Source: JBKHBT01 sp046542255 (GTDB taxonomy: Bacteria > UBP14 > UBA6098 > JBKHBT01). From it: a stretch of DNA of 64,000 bases. Within the stretch, counting starts at the first letter, position 1. Every line of letters begins with the position of its first letter. Below are positions 35,234 through 42,882 of this stretch, one piece after another. The notes beneath the pieces are model-generated. The model was not told the origin of the DNA. It saw only the letters and a program-made list of their open reading frames with translations, and made no database searches. A program made the position numbers and the translations under genes. Location of the stretch: contig JBKHBT010000007.1 in assembly GCA_046542255.1 (NCBI GenBank), positions 1 through 64,000 of the forward strand, read 5' to 3'.

Positions 35234-36634
35234 ATGGAAAAACAGACAACAATTAAAAAGATGGTCGAGATTTCCGGTATTGGATTGCATACCGGCATGA
35301 ATGTTAAACTTCGCTTTCATCCTGCACCAGTTGACTCATGGGCTGTCTTCTGGCGAAGCGATATCGGCCCCGATGCCAAAGTCAAAGCGATATACGAAAA
35401 TGCTATCGGAGAACATAAATTAGGAACTATACTCGAAAAAGATGAAGCCAAAGTACAGACAGTCGAGCATGTGCTTGCAGCTATCAGCGCTCTGGATATC
35501 GATAATATCCTTATCGAGCTGGATGGGCCAGAACCGCCTGTGCTCGACGGCAGTGCTAAGCCTTTTGTGGATTTACTTCAAGAAGCTGGTATCGTTGAGC
35601 AGAATACGAAAAGAGAATACTTTGTCGTGCGTGATGTTATTGAATTTCACGAGCCTAATCGTCCTTCGGATATTCATGTTATACCTTTCGATGGCCTTAG
35701 AATTACGGCAATGATCGATTTTCCCGAAAAGCCAGCTCTTAGCACACAATATACAACTATGCAATCCAAGGCTGATTTTCCTTTCCATTTTGCTCCTGCC
35801 AGAACTTTCTGCTTCCTTTCCGATGTAGAAAGGATGCTATCCGAAGGTTTTATTAAAGGCGGCAATCCCGATAATGCACTGGTAGTAGTCGATAAAGAAT
35901 TTACGAAAGAAGACGAGGATTTTCTCCGCAAGAATTTCCAGATAGAGAAAGATGCAAAGCTATTTGGTAAAAAAGATGCATTCCTTAATAATGTTAAGCA
36001 GAGATTCTATAATGAACCAGTTCGCCATAAGGTAGTCGATATGATGGGCGATATACGCCTTTTGGGATTTCCTATGAAGGGCCATATCATTGCCGGCAGG
36101 CCGGGGCATCCTGTCAATGTTGCACTCGTGAAAAGAATTCAGAAGCAGCATGATAAACTTGCCATTGCAAGGAGCTTTGGAGGTGGCCAGGAAGGTGTCC
36201 AGATAAATGTCGATGGAATCGAGAAGATATTGCCACATAGATATCCATTCTTATTAGTCGATAGAATGGTCGATTTTGAAGAAGGCAAATGGGCTATGGC
36301 AATCAAGAATGTTACCGCAAATGAACCGTTCTTCCAGGGACATTTCCCTGGCCATCCTATTATGCCTGGCGTTTTGATTGTGGAAGCTATGGCACAGACT
36401 GGCGGTTTTCTGTTGCTGAATGCACAGGATATGCCGGAAAATAATGTTGTATATTTTCTTGGAATCGACAAAGTTAGATTTAGGAAACCAGTTCTCCCAG
36501 GCGATCAGCTGAAGATTCGAGTTGAAATGGTTACTTTCAAAAGAGGACTTTGCAAATTCAAAGGCATGGCTTATGTCGGTGATAACCTTGTTTGCGAAGG
36601 CGAATTTATGGCCTCACTGGCTGAGAAAGAATAA
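35234..36634 (+). CDS. lpxC: Bifunctional LpxC deacetylase / FabZ dehydratase fusion
   Basis: A natural fusion of UDP-3-O-acyl-GlcNAc deacetylase (lipid A) with 3-hydroxyacyl-ACP dehydratase. Residues 1-300: LpxC with ISGIGLHTGMNVKLRF, QTVEHVLAAISALDIDN (first zinc His), ARTFCFLSDVE and RHKVVDMMGDIRLLG (other zinc ligands), then GRPGHPVNVALVKRI. Residues 315-466: FabZ with IEKILPHRYPFLLVDRM and the active-site block FFQGHFPGHPIMPGVLIVEA (His and Glu). The same fusion is known in Bacteroidota and relatives. It lies between lpxD and asnS. Confidence 0.96.
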   Translation: MEKQTTIKKMVEISGIGLHTGMNVKLRFHPAPVDSWAVFWRSDIGPDAKVKAIYENAIGEHKLGTILEKDEAKVQTVEHVLAAISALDIDNILIELDGPEPPVLDGSAKPFVDLLQEAGIVEQNTKREYFVVRDVIEFHEPNRPSDIHVIPFDGLRITAMIDFPEKPALSTQYTTMQSKADFPFHFAPARTFCFLSDVERMLSEGFIKGGNPDNALVVVDKEFTKEDEDFLRKNFQIEKDAKLFGKKDAFLNNVKQRFYNEPVRHKVVDMMGDIRLLGFPMKGHIIAGRPGHPVNVALVKRIQKQHDKLAIARSFGGGQEGVQINVDGIEKILPHRYPFLLVDRMVDFEEGKWAMAIKNVTANEPFFQGHFPGHPIMPGVLIVEAMAQTGGFLLLNAQDMPENNVVYFLGIDKVRFRKPVLPGDQLKIRVEMVTFKRGLCKFKGMAYVGDNLVCEGEFMASLAEKE

Positions 36635-36648
36635 ATAGATGGAGTATT

Positions 36649-37947
36649 ATGAGTGAGACAATTTTAATACGAGATGCTGGTAAATATGCTGGCGAAATGG
36701 TTACTGTGCGTGGATGGTTGACTCATAAAAGATCACATGGCAAAATTAGTTTTATCGATATGAGAGATGGAACTGGTTTTATGCAAGGTGTTATGGCAAA
36801 AAAGGATGTTTCCGAGGATATTTGGAATAGGATTGAAGATCTGACATTGGAGACATCGCTTGCGATGACTGGCAAAGTTAATCCCGAAAAACGCGCTCCC
36901 GGCGGATATGAACTTCATGTAAATGATTTAAAAGTCTATCAGATTGCAGATGAATTTCCAATACAGCCGAAGGAACACGGTATAGATTTCTTGCTTTCAA
37001 ATAGGCATCTTTGGCTTCGTTCGAAGCAGCAGGTGGCTATACTAAAGATTCGCGACTCTATTATTTATGCTATTCGCGAATTTTTCAAAAAGAGGCAATT
37101 TGTCCTTGTCGATTCTCCGATTCTGACAAGCTCGGTAGGCGAAAGCTCATCAACTTTATTTTCGACAGAATATTTTGATTTGGGTAAGGCATATCTTGCT
37201 CAGACAGGTCAATTATATCTCGAAGCAGCAATTTATGCCCATAATTTGGTCTATTGTTTCGGCCCGACATTCCGAGCTGAAAAATCTAAGACCAGGAGGC
37301 ATTTGACTGAATTCTGGATGGTGGAAGGCGAACAAGCGTTCTATGATAATGACGAGAATATGGAACTTCAAGAAGACATGATTACTTATATCGTAAATTA
37401 TGTACTCGAAAACAATAGGGCAGAGCTGGAGATTTTAGAGCGAGATATTGAAAAATTAGAAGCCATTAAAAAGCCTTTCAAGAGATTGCCCTATGATGAT
37501 GCGATAGATTATTTAAAACAACAAGGTTCTGAAATCCAGTGGGGTAGTGACCTTGGTGCAGCTGATGAGACTCTCATTTCCAGCCTCGAAGATAGCCCGA
37601 CATTTGTGATAAATTACCCCAAAAAGGCTAAGGCATTCTATATGAAGGAGCATCCCGAAAGAGATGACCTAGTGCTTTGTTCCGATCTATTAGCCCCGGA
37701 AGGATATGGCGAAATAATCGGTGGCTCGCAGCGCGAGGAAGACCCGGATAAATTAATTAGAAGAATAAAAAAGGAAGGCCTCGATCCAAAGGCATATGGT
37801 TGGTATTTAGACCTTAGAAAATACGGCTCTGTACCTCATTCCGGCTTTGGCCTTGGAATAGAGCGAACAGTCGCCTGGATCACAGGAAGGCCGCATGTTA
37901 GAGAGATGATTCCATTTCCGAGAATGATTCATCACATTTATCCATAA
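36649..37947 (+). CDS. asnS: Asparaginyl-tRNA synthetase
   Basis: Class IIb aminoacyl-tRNA synthetase, 432 aa. N-terminal OB-fold anticodon domain (VTVRGWLTHKRSHGKISFID), motif 2 CFGPTFRAEKSKTRRHLTEF with WMVEGEQ, and motif 3 SGFGLGIERTVAWITG. AsnRS is favoured over AspRS by the short length, the absence of the bacterial insertion domain, and the SKTRRHLTEFW signature. GGAG precedes the ATG. It is cotranscribed with the lipid A genes. Confidence 0.93.
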   Translation: MSETILIRDAGKYAGEMVTVRGWLTHKRSHGKISFIDMRDGTGFMQGVMAKKDVSEDIWNRIEDLTLETSLAMTGKVNPEKRAPGGYELHVNDLKVYQIADEFPIQPKEHGIDFLLSNRHLWLRSKQQVAILKIRDSIIYAIREFFKKRQFVLVDSPILTSSVGESSSTLFSTEYFDLGKAYLAQTGQLYLEAAIYAHNLVYCFGPTFRAEKSKTRRHLTEFWMVEGEQAFYDNDENMELQEDMITYIVNYVLENNRAELEILERDIEKLEAIKKPFKRLPYDDAIDYLKQQGSEIQWGSDLGAADETLISSLEDSPTFVINYPKKAKAFYMKEHPERDDLVLCSDLLAPEGYGEIIGGSQREEDPDKLIRRIKKEGLDPKAYGWYLDLRKYGSVPHSGFGLGIERTVAWITGRPHVREMIPFPRMIHHIYP

Positions 37948-37969
37948 TTAATAGAAAGAAGGTGGTACT

Positions 37970-38764
37970 TTGTTTAAGAAATTCTTATTCATTGCCCTCA
38001 TATTCGGCATTGTGTTTGCTGGATGTGACAAGAAAGCCAAAGAGAAAGATGGCGAAGGTACAAAAACTGAGCAAACCGAGAATAAAGCTCAAGAGGTTGG
38101 AAACAACCAACAGCAGCAGAAAACTCGCGAGCAACAGCAGGAAGAACAATTTGGCGATATACAACTTACGCCAGAAAAAGTATCTAATACTGTTGAAAAG
38201 CTTCCGGCATGGGTCGAAGCGACTTCGAAGTACTCTGCTGAGCTTAGCCAGATTCAGGATCTTGGTATGGAAGACGGAGAGTCTTTCGTAGATAAGATTC
38301 CGGGACTCAAAAAGGACCTCGAAGCAGCTGGAATCAATCCAGATGAATATTTCCCGGTTCTCGAGAAAGTTCTTCAGGGACATATGTTCTTGAGAAGTAA
38401 GGAAATGTATGCGCAGCAAAAAACTCAGTACGAAGAACAGCGCAAACAGATTCAGGATAAAGTCGATGACCCAGAGATTCCTGAAGAGGAAAAAGCACAG
38501 TATAAAACCATGCTTGTTGATTTTGATCGCCAGATCAAGATGTTCGAAGAAGGGCCTCCGGGATTCACAGAAAAAGAAATCGATATGATTGCCAAAGAAG
38601 CCGGCAAGATCGATCAAATCCTTCAACAGATGCAGCAGCAGCAGCAGCAACAGCAGCAACAGCAGAGACCTCCACAAGGTGCTGCGCCACAGGGCGGACA
38701 ACCACAAGGTGCTGCGCCACAGGGCGGACAACCACAAAGAGGAGCTCCACCTCAAGGCAACTAA
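37970..38764 (+). CDS. Gln/Pro-rich lipoprotein
   Basis: A 264-aa lipoprotein: TTG start at 37970 with AAGAAGGTGG upstream, signal FKKFLFIALIFGIV, lipobox VFAGC. The mature part is highly charged and helical with KAQEVGNNQQQQKTREQQQE early, a helical domain (LPAWVEATSKYSAELSQ; IDQILQQM), then a run of 11 Gln and a Pro/Gln/Gly-rich tail with a duplicated 10-residue unit. No family recognised. The composition suggests a flexible envelope protein. It sits between asnS and recO. Confidence 0.7.
   Translation: MFKKFLFIALIFGIVFAGCDKKAKEKDGEGTKTEQTENKAQEVGNNQQQQKTREQQQEEQFGDIQLTPEKVSNTVEKLPAWVEATSKYSAELSQIQDLGMEDGESFVDKIPGLKKDLEAAGINPDEYFPVLEKVLQGHMFLRSKEMYAQQKTQYEEQRKQIQDKVDDPEIPEEEKAQYKTMLVDFDRQIKMFEEGPPGFTEKEIDMIAKEAGKIDQILQQMQQQQQQQQQQQRPPQGAAPQGGQPQGAAPQGGQPQRGAPPQGN
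38633..38665 (+). repeat. CAG/CAA microsatellite
   Basis: A run of CAG and CAA triplets inside the lipoprotein gene, encoding consecutive glutamines. Prone to slippage in whole codons, so the number of Gln may vary between strains. Confidence 0.8.
38672..38731 (+). repeat. Two perfect 30-bp tandem units
   Basis: The unit at 38672-38701 (begins CCACAAGGTGCTGCGCC) is repeated exactly at 38702-38731. Each encodes ten residues (PQGAAPQGGQ), so the duplication stays in frame and extends the lipoprotein tail. Confidence 0.9.
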
Positions 38765-38778
38765 TTAGAATAAAAATT

Positions 38779-39489
38779 ATGCCGAAACAAGACTTTACTT
38801 CGAGTGAAGCAATATTGCTCCGGAAATTTCCCTACAAGGAAGCCGGAGCAATATTTACTTTATTCACCAGAAAATATGGACTGGTAGATTTTATTGGGAA
38901 AGGAGTCTATTCATCTAAAAACTCGAAGATGGCTTCTGCTCTCGAAGCTGCAAACTTGATTGAGATTCAATATTTCTACCGCGAAGGTAGATCGCTTCAG
39001 ATTCCAAAAAGAGTGATATTGAAAGATGATTTTCATTCGATAAAAGAAAACTACGATAAATTCTTTATGATTGCCGGTTTATTCAAAGAAATTAGGCAAA
39101 TTATGGCCAAAGAAGATCCACATAGAGATATTTTTATTGAGCTAAAAGCTTTTCTTAAGCTTTTCGGCGATTTGAACGATAGTGATTCAGATTTCGCCAT
39201 TCTGAAATTTAAAATTTATCTTCTCGAAGAGCTGGGTTATTTGCCAGATTTCAAAAATTGTTCAAGATGCAAAAAGGCAGCTGAACATTTCAATTTCTCG
39301 AGAAATAGCGGATCTCTTTTGTGCGATGATTGTCGTGGCTATGATTCGAATCTCATCGAATTAGATGGTGGAAGCATCGAACTTTTGCGGAATATTCGTA
39401 CAAGTCTTCATATCATCGAAGAAAGAAATCCCAATATGGAATCTCTTTTTGCAGAAATACTGGAATATATTCATTCGCGAATTAGATAA
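38779..39489 (+). CDS. recO: DNA repair protein RecO
   Basis: Recombination mediator that works with RecR to load RecA onto SSB-coated DNA. N-terminal OB fold starts SEAILLRKFPYKEAGAIFTL, typical of RecO (..vL....y.E.d.i..lfT...G). The C-terminal zinc finger is visible as CSRCKKA...LLCDDCRG. Length, 236 aa, is normal. No clear ribosome site before the ATG; the gene begins 14 bp after the lipoprotein stop. Confidence 0.9.
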   Translation: MPKQDFTSSEAILLRKFPYKEAGAIFTLFTRKYGLVDFIGKGVYSSKNSKMASALEAANLIEIQYFYREGRSLQIPKRVILKDDFHSIKENYDKFFMIAGLFKEIRQIMAKEDPHRDIFIELKAFLKLFGDLNDSDSDFAILKFKIYLLEELGYLPDFKNCSRCKKAAEHFNFSRNSGSLLCDDCRGYDSNLIELDGGSIELLRNIRTSLHIIEERNPNMESLFAEILEYIHSRIR

Positions 39490-39512
39490 TCAAATAAAAC
39501 ATCACAACTCCA

Positions 39513-39547
39513 TAAAAAAAGGGCACATTATCTAAATGCACCCTTGT
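39513..39547 (-). terminator. Intrinsic terminator after ahcY
   Basis: On the minus strand a 9-bp stem with two wobble pairs (AAGGGTGCA against TGTGCCCTT, plus-strand arms 39537-39545 and 39519-39527) is followed by seven T. It lies 22 bp beyond the ahcY stop and also separates the convergent recO gene. Confidence 0.75.
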
Positions 39548-39568
39548 GAATTTATATAATCCAAAAGA

Positions 39569-40831
39569 TTATGTTCCAATATTCCAGCTATCGAGATATT
39601 CTTTCTGTTTCGGAGTTAGTTTATCGATTTCTGCTCCCATTGTTTCGAGCTTGAGAGCAGCGATCCACTCATCGATTTCTTTAGGAACATCCGAAACTGT
39701 GACTTTCATTTCGTCTTTGTGCTTGACCACATACTCACCGGTAAGTGACTGAAGCGCAAAGCTCATATCCATAACCGATGCGGGATGGCCTTCGGCAGTT
39801 GCAAGATTTACAAGCCTGCCTTCGCCAATCAAGAATACATGTTTCCCACCTGGAAGGATAAATTCATCAACAAGATGGCGAACATTCTTTTTGATTTCGA
39901 CAGCATATTCTTTGAGGTCTTTGGTATCGATTTCGACATCGAAATGGCCGCTATTTGCTACAATTGCGCCGTCTTTCATATCGCGGAAATGCTCAACACG
40001 GATGACCGAAGTATTACCAGTAATAGTAACAAAGATATCACCGATCGGGGCAGCATCACCCATTGGCATGACTTCATAACCGTCCATTTTTGCTTCGAGA
40101 GCGCGAACTGGATTGATTTCAGTAACGATAACTCTTGCACCGTGGCCTTTTGCACGCATTGCAAAGCCGCGTCCGCACCAGCCATAGCCGGCTACCACGA
40201 CGGTTTTGCCAGCGATGAGCATATTCGTTGCTCTGATTATGCCATCAAGTGTTGATTGGCCAGTACCATAGCGATTATCGAAAAGATGCTTACAATCTGC
40301 ATCATTGATAGCATAGACCGGGAAAAGCAGCTCGCCGCTTTTTGCAAGCGCTTTGAGCCTGATTACGCCGGTGGTTGTTTCTTCCATAGATGCGATGATA
40401 TTCTTGGCTTTGGTATCGGCATATTCTTCGTGAAGCACCGAAACCACGTCAGCACCGTCATCATGGGTGATATTCGGGTCATGTTCGAGACATGCGCGGA
40501 TATGTTCATAATATGTTTTTGTATCTTCGCCATTAATCGCGAAAGTTTCGATGCCAAAGTCTTCGACCAGCGAAGCTGCGACATCATCTTGAGTCGATAG
40601 AGGATTCGATGCGCAAAGCCTCAGGTGTGCGCCACCGGCGGTGATTGTTCTTGCCAGATTGGCGGTTTCGGTTGTAACATGCAAACATGCAGCAACTTTA
40701 ATGCCTTCGAGTGGTTTTTCCTTTTCGAATCTTTCTCTAATTTTGCGCAGGACGGGCATTTCACGTTCGGCCCATTCGATTCGGCGTTTGCCTTGCGGCG
40801 CCAGAGACTTGTCACGAATGTCAAATTTCAT
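39569..40831 (-). CDS. ahcY: Adenosylhomocysteinase
   Basis: NAD-dependent enzyme that splits S-adenosylhomocysteine to adenosine and homocysteine. N-terminal KVAACLHVTTETANLA (substrate site), ASNPLSTQDDVAASL, EETTTGVIRLKALAKSG, and the NAD-binding segment GYGWCGRGFAMRAKGHGA, then GHFDVEIDTKDLK. Length, 420 aa, is close to bacterial/archaeal SAHH without the 40-residue insertion. AAGGAGG precedes the ATG. No SAH riboswitch motif was seen upstream. It is a single-gene unit closed by its own terminator. Confidence 0.97.
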   Translation of the reverse strand: MKFDIRDKSLAPQGKRRIEWAEREMPVLRKIRERFEKEKPLEGIKVAACLHVTTETANLARTITAGGAHLRLCASNPLSTQDDVAASLVEDFGIETFAINGEDTKTYYEHIRACLEHDPNITHDDGADVVSVLHEEYADTKAKNIIASMEETTTGVIRLKALAKSGELLFPVYAINDADCKHLFDNRYGTGQSTLDGIIRATNMLIAGKTVVVAGYGWCGRGFAMRAKGHGARVIVTEINPVRALEAKMDGYEVMPMGDAAPIGDIFVTITGNTSVIRVEHFRDMKDGAIVANSGHFDVEIDTKDLKEYAVEIKKNVRHLVDEFILPGGKHVFLIGEGRLVNLATAEGHPASVMDMSFALQSLTGEYVVKHKDEMKVTVSDVPKEIDEWIAALKLETMGAEIDKLTPKQKEYLDSWNIGT

Positions 40832-41203
40832 TTTTCCTCCTTGTGACTCTTATTATCAATCTATCAAAGATATAAGAAGTTTCGAATAAGTAAAGGAAAA
40901 TTAGAATTTATTTGGTTCGGGCAGTTGCTTTTCAATTTGCATGGGTAGTGATAGGATCATTTTGGTAGTTTTTGTTGTGGGGTGATGTATTGGTTTGGGG
41001 TTTGGGGAGGTTTTTGATGCTTTATTTTCGAATAAAAAGGGAAAATTTAGAAAATAATCTATTTTTTTTGGAAATTAACCTTGCTGATTTTAGAATTTGC
41101 ACCTATTTTATTTGCATATGAGTTAAGATGAAAAAAGAGAAATATAAACAATTGTTCTTATCACTCTAATTTGGCTGTATAAGAACAATGAACATACACA
41201 GGC
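40832..41203. other. Non-coding region left of the accessory cassette
   Basis: About 370 bp with no convincing gene. It holds a G-rich patch on the plus strand at 40979-41010 (three GGGG runs and a GG in 32 bp), a long AT-rich stretch, and the hairpin at 41151-41189. No integrase gene, tRNA or riboswitch was recognised. The sequence changes character here from compact housekeeping DNA to loosely packed accessory DNA. Confidence 0.5.
41151..41189. repeat. Perfect 11-bp inverted repeat (hairpin)
   Basis: ATTGTTCTTAT at 41151-41161 is repeated in reverse complement as ATAAGAACAAT at 41179-41189 around a 17-nt loop. It ends 14 bp before the GTTAGAGCGC boundary repeat, so it may be part of the site into which the cassette was placed, or a terminator/structural element of earlier DNA. 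Confidence 0.6.
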
Positions 41204-41213
41204 GTTAGAGCGC
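41204..41213. repeat. Left boundary repeat of the accessory cassette
   Basis: GTTAGAGCGC. Its exact reverse complement, GCGCTCTAAC, occurs at 45835-45844 at the end of the fourth cassette gene. In integron cassettes the first bases after the G/TT crossover are complementary to the start of the cassette's own attC, which is the relation seen here. GTTAGAG departs from the GTTRRRY consensus at the last base. Confidence 0.5.
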
Positions 41214-41342
41214 ATTTAAAAATAAGATAGTGTGGAATGAAGGTTGATAAAGATGAAGGTAATATTTTAGTTTTTATGATGTATAGATTTCTGTCTTTGG
41301 GTTCCAATACTTCAAAAATAATTAACGACATTTCAACTAAAT

Positions 41343-41375
41343 TTGACACATAATGGTGTAAGTTAAAATTAGAAT
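41343..41375 (+). promoter_or_regulatory. Weak promoter candidate of the four-gene cassette
   Basis: TTGACA at 41343-41348 is perfect, but the -10 choices are poorly spaced: TAAAAT at 41364-41369 (15-bp spacer) or TAGAAT at 41370-41375 (21-bp). There is no ribosome site before the ATG at 41384, so a very short-leadered or leaderless transcript is possible. Confidence 0.35.
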
Positions 41376-41383
41376 TAAATACT

Positions 41384-41965
41384 ATGGATATAATCGCAAA
41401 AACTACTTCAAAAAAGATTTTAATCTCAGGGGTATTTGCATCGGGTAAATCTACACTCGTGAAAAAACTAACTAATAGATTAGTTTTTGAAGGAATCAAA
41501 GTTAACACCGTGGGAGAAATACCACGTCGATGTCCTTTTGCTCTAAATCAGAATCAGACGACTCTAGCTTCTGCGTGGTTGATTGGCGAGCAAATTAAAG
41601 CCGAAGTTGAAGAATCGATTGGTAATTATGATTTACTAATTTGTGATCGAGCCATACCAGACATTTTTTCTCATTCAATTGTTTTGAAGAGAGAAGAAAA
41701 ACAAGCAACACTCTCGACAATAATAAGTCTTGCAAAAGCATGGAGCAATACTTACGATTTAGTCTTTTGGGCAAAGGCTGACCCTAATTTACCTATTGAG
41801 ACAGATGGTGTTAGGGTACCTGATAAGAAGTATCAGTTCTTTTTAGAAAAGAATATTGAAAAGGCCTTTGCTATGATTGGAATTTCTCCAAAACTTTTAC
41901 CTCAAAAAACTGAAGATAGAATTGAATATGTTTGTTCCAAAATATATGAGCTTCTCGATAAGTAG
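41384..41965 (+). CDS. Small P-loop nucleotide/nucleoside kinase-like protein
   Basis: A 193-aa single-domain P-loop protein. Walker A is GVFASGKST (residues 16-24). A Walker B-like strand, NYDLLICDRAIPDIF, has the DR pair typical of nucleoside and nucleotide kinases, and DGVRVPDKKYQFFLEK recalls the late DGVR.xD region of NadR-like/AAA_28 kinases. It lacks AAA+ sensor and arginine-finger motifs. First gene of the accessory cassette, 17 bp before the radical SAM gene. It may phosphorylate a nucleoside or nucleotide that the other proteins use, or be a regulatory NTPase; the substrate is unknown. No ribosome site is visible. Confidence 0.65.
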   Translation: MDIIAKTTSKKILISGVFASGKSTLVKKLTNRLVFEGIKVNTVGEIPRRCPFALNQNQTTLASAWLIGEQIKAEVEESIGNYDLLICDRAIPDIFSHSIVLKREEKQATLSTIISLAKAWSNTYDLVFWAKADPNLPIETDGVRVPDKKYQFFLEKNIEKAFAMIGISPKLLPQKTEDRIEYVCSKIYELLDK

Positions 41966-41982
41966 GAATTAACTAGAATCAA

Positions 41983-42882
41983 ATGGAAATATCTGAAGAT
42001 AAGCTGAATAACAAATTGCGGGAACGAATCTCGAATAGTAATTCAATAATACAAACATGCTGTTATTCGAGACATGTCTATGAAAAGATAATTTGGCAAA
42101 TAACCGATAAGTGTCCCCTAAATTGTCAATATTGCTTCACTCCTGGAAGCAAACCAAGTGATATAAGTATGGATTCTGCGCTATACCTGTTAAGATATTT
42201 GCGGGAGAAGTACCCATGGAAACACCGCATTTTATTTGCAGGCAGAGAGCCTTTGCTCTATGATGGTATCGAGAAACTAATTCTTGAAGCTACTGCTAAC
42301 AGATTTATTTGCTCTCTTTCAACAAGTGGAGAACTTCTAACCAAATATTTTGCTGAAAAGTTGAATGACTCAGGATTACAAAAAATAAATTTTACTTTAA
42401 ATTCTTCCGATCCGGATATTCATGAAAAAAGCAGAGTAGGTTCACAACATTCTAAAGTTGTAAAAGCAATATCATTGGCTTTGGATTTTGAGTTTGACGT
42501 GAAAGTTAATATTGTTGTTGATGAGAATACATACCCTAGTCTTGATGATACCTTAAAATTTTTGATTGGATTAGGGGTTCATAAGATAACTTTAGGAATG
42601 CTACATCCATTTGGGAAACAATCTGTTCCAAAGGCAAGATATAATCAAATGTGTTCATGGATTTACAAAATTCTAAATAAATATCAAACATTAAACGTTG
42701 AATTACTCTTTATTCAACCACCAACCGGAATAGAGTGCTTTCATTTACCAAATTGTCCAGCACGTAAAGGACTAATTGCAATACTCCCAAATGGCAGAAT
42801 AACTAATTGTAACATATTTACAAATCCCTTTGATCAGCATTTCATTGGAGAACATATAATGGAGGAATATAAATATGAATAA
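41983..42882 (+). CDS. Radical SAM protein with C-terminal Cys cluster
   Basis: A 299-aa radical SAM enzyme. The [4Fe-4S] motif is Cys44, Cys48, Cys51 in TDKCPLNCQYCFTPG (CxxxCxxC). The SAM-binding GGEP motif is degenerate: ILFAGREPLLYDG. Near the C-terminus Cys252, Cys258 and Cys276 (ECFHLPNCPARKG; NGRITNCNIF) look like a truncated SPASM-type auxiliary cluster site, as in peptide-modifying or MoaA-like enzymes. No precursor peptide gene is evident nearby. It overlaps the AAA+ gene by 8 bp, implying a coordinated system. Whether it modifies a nucleotide, an RNA or a protein cannot be read from sequence. Confidence 0.82.
   Translation: MEISEDKLNNKLRERISNSNSIIQTCCYSRHVYEKIIWQITDKCPLNCQYCFTPGSKPSDISMDSALYLLRYLREKYPWKHRILFAGREPLLYDGIEKLILEATANRFICSLSTSGELLTKYFAEKLNDSGLQKINFTLNSSDPDIHEKSRVGSQHSKVVKAISLALDFEFDVKVNIVVDENTYPSLDDTLKFLIGLGVHKITLGMLHPFGKQSVPKARYNQMCSWIYKILNKYQTLNVELLFIQPPTGIECFHLPNCPARKGLIAILPNGRITNCNIFTNPFDQHFIGEHIMEEYKYE

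Noticed and set aside
38672..38731. 30-bp repeats as a possible CRISPR
   Set aside because: Direct tandem copies without spacers, in frame inside a coding region.
37985..38755. Long open frame on the minus strand (256 codons), Leu/Phe-rich
   Set aside because: It is fully antisense to the Gln-rich lipoprotein; the Leu runs are the complement of CAG repeats. No ribosome site.
39785..40255. 156-codon plus-strand frame
   Set aside because: Antisense to ahcY, which is certain; Cys/Ile-rich random composition and no family resemblance.
40832..40900. SAH riboswitch before ahcY
   Set aside because: No recognisable conserved SAH or SAM riboswitch core in the upstream sequence.
41161..41508. 115-codon minus-strand frame across the cassette start
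   Set aside because: Overlaps the kinase-like gene antisense, has no ribosome site, and its composition is random.
41983..42882. Radical SAM protein next to a nucleotide-kinase-like gene as a prokaryotic viperin
   Set aside because: Viperins have a CNYxCxFC-type motif and a nearby GGEP. Here the motif is CPLNCQYC, GGEP is GREP, and there is a SPASM-like C-terminal Cys trio, so viperin is not supported.
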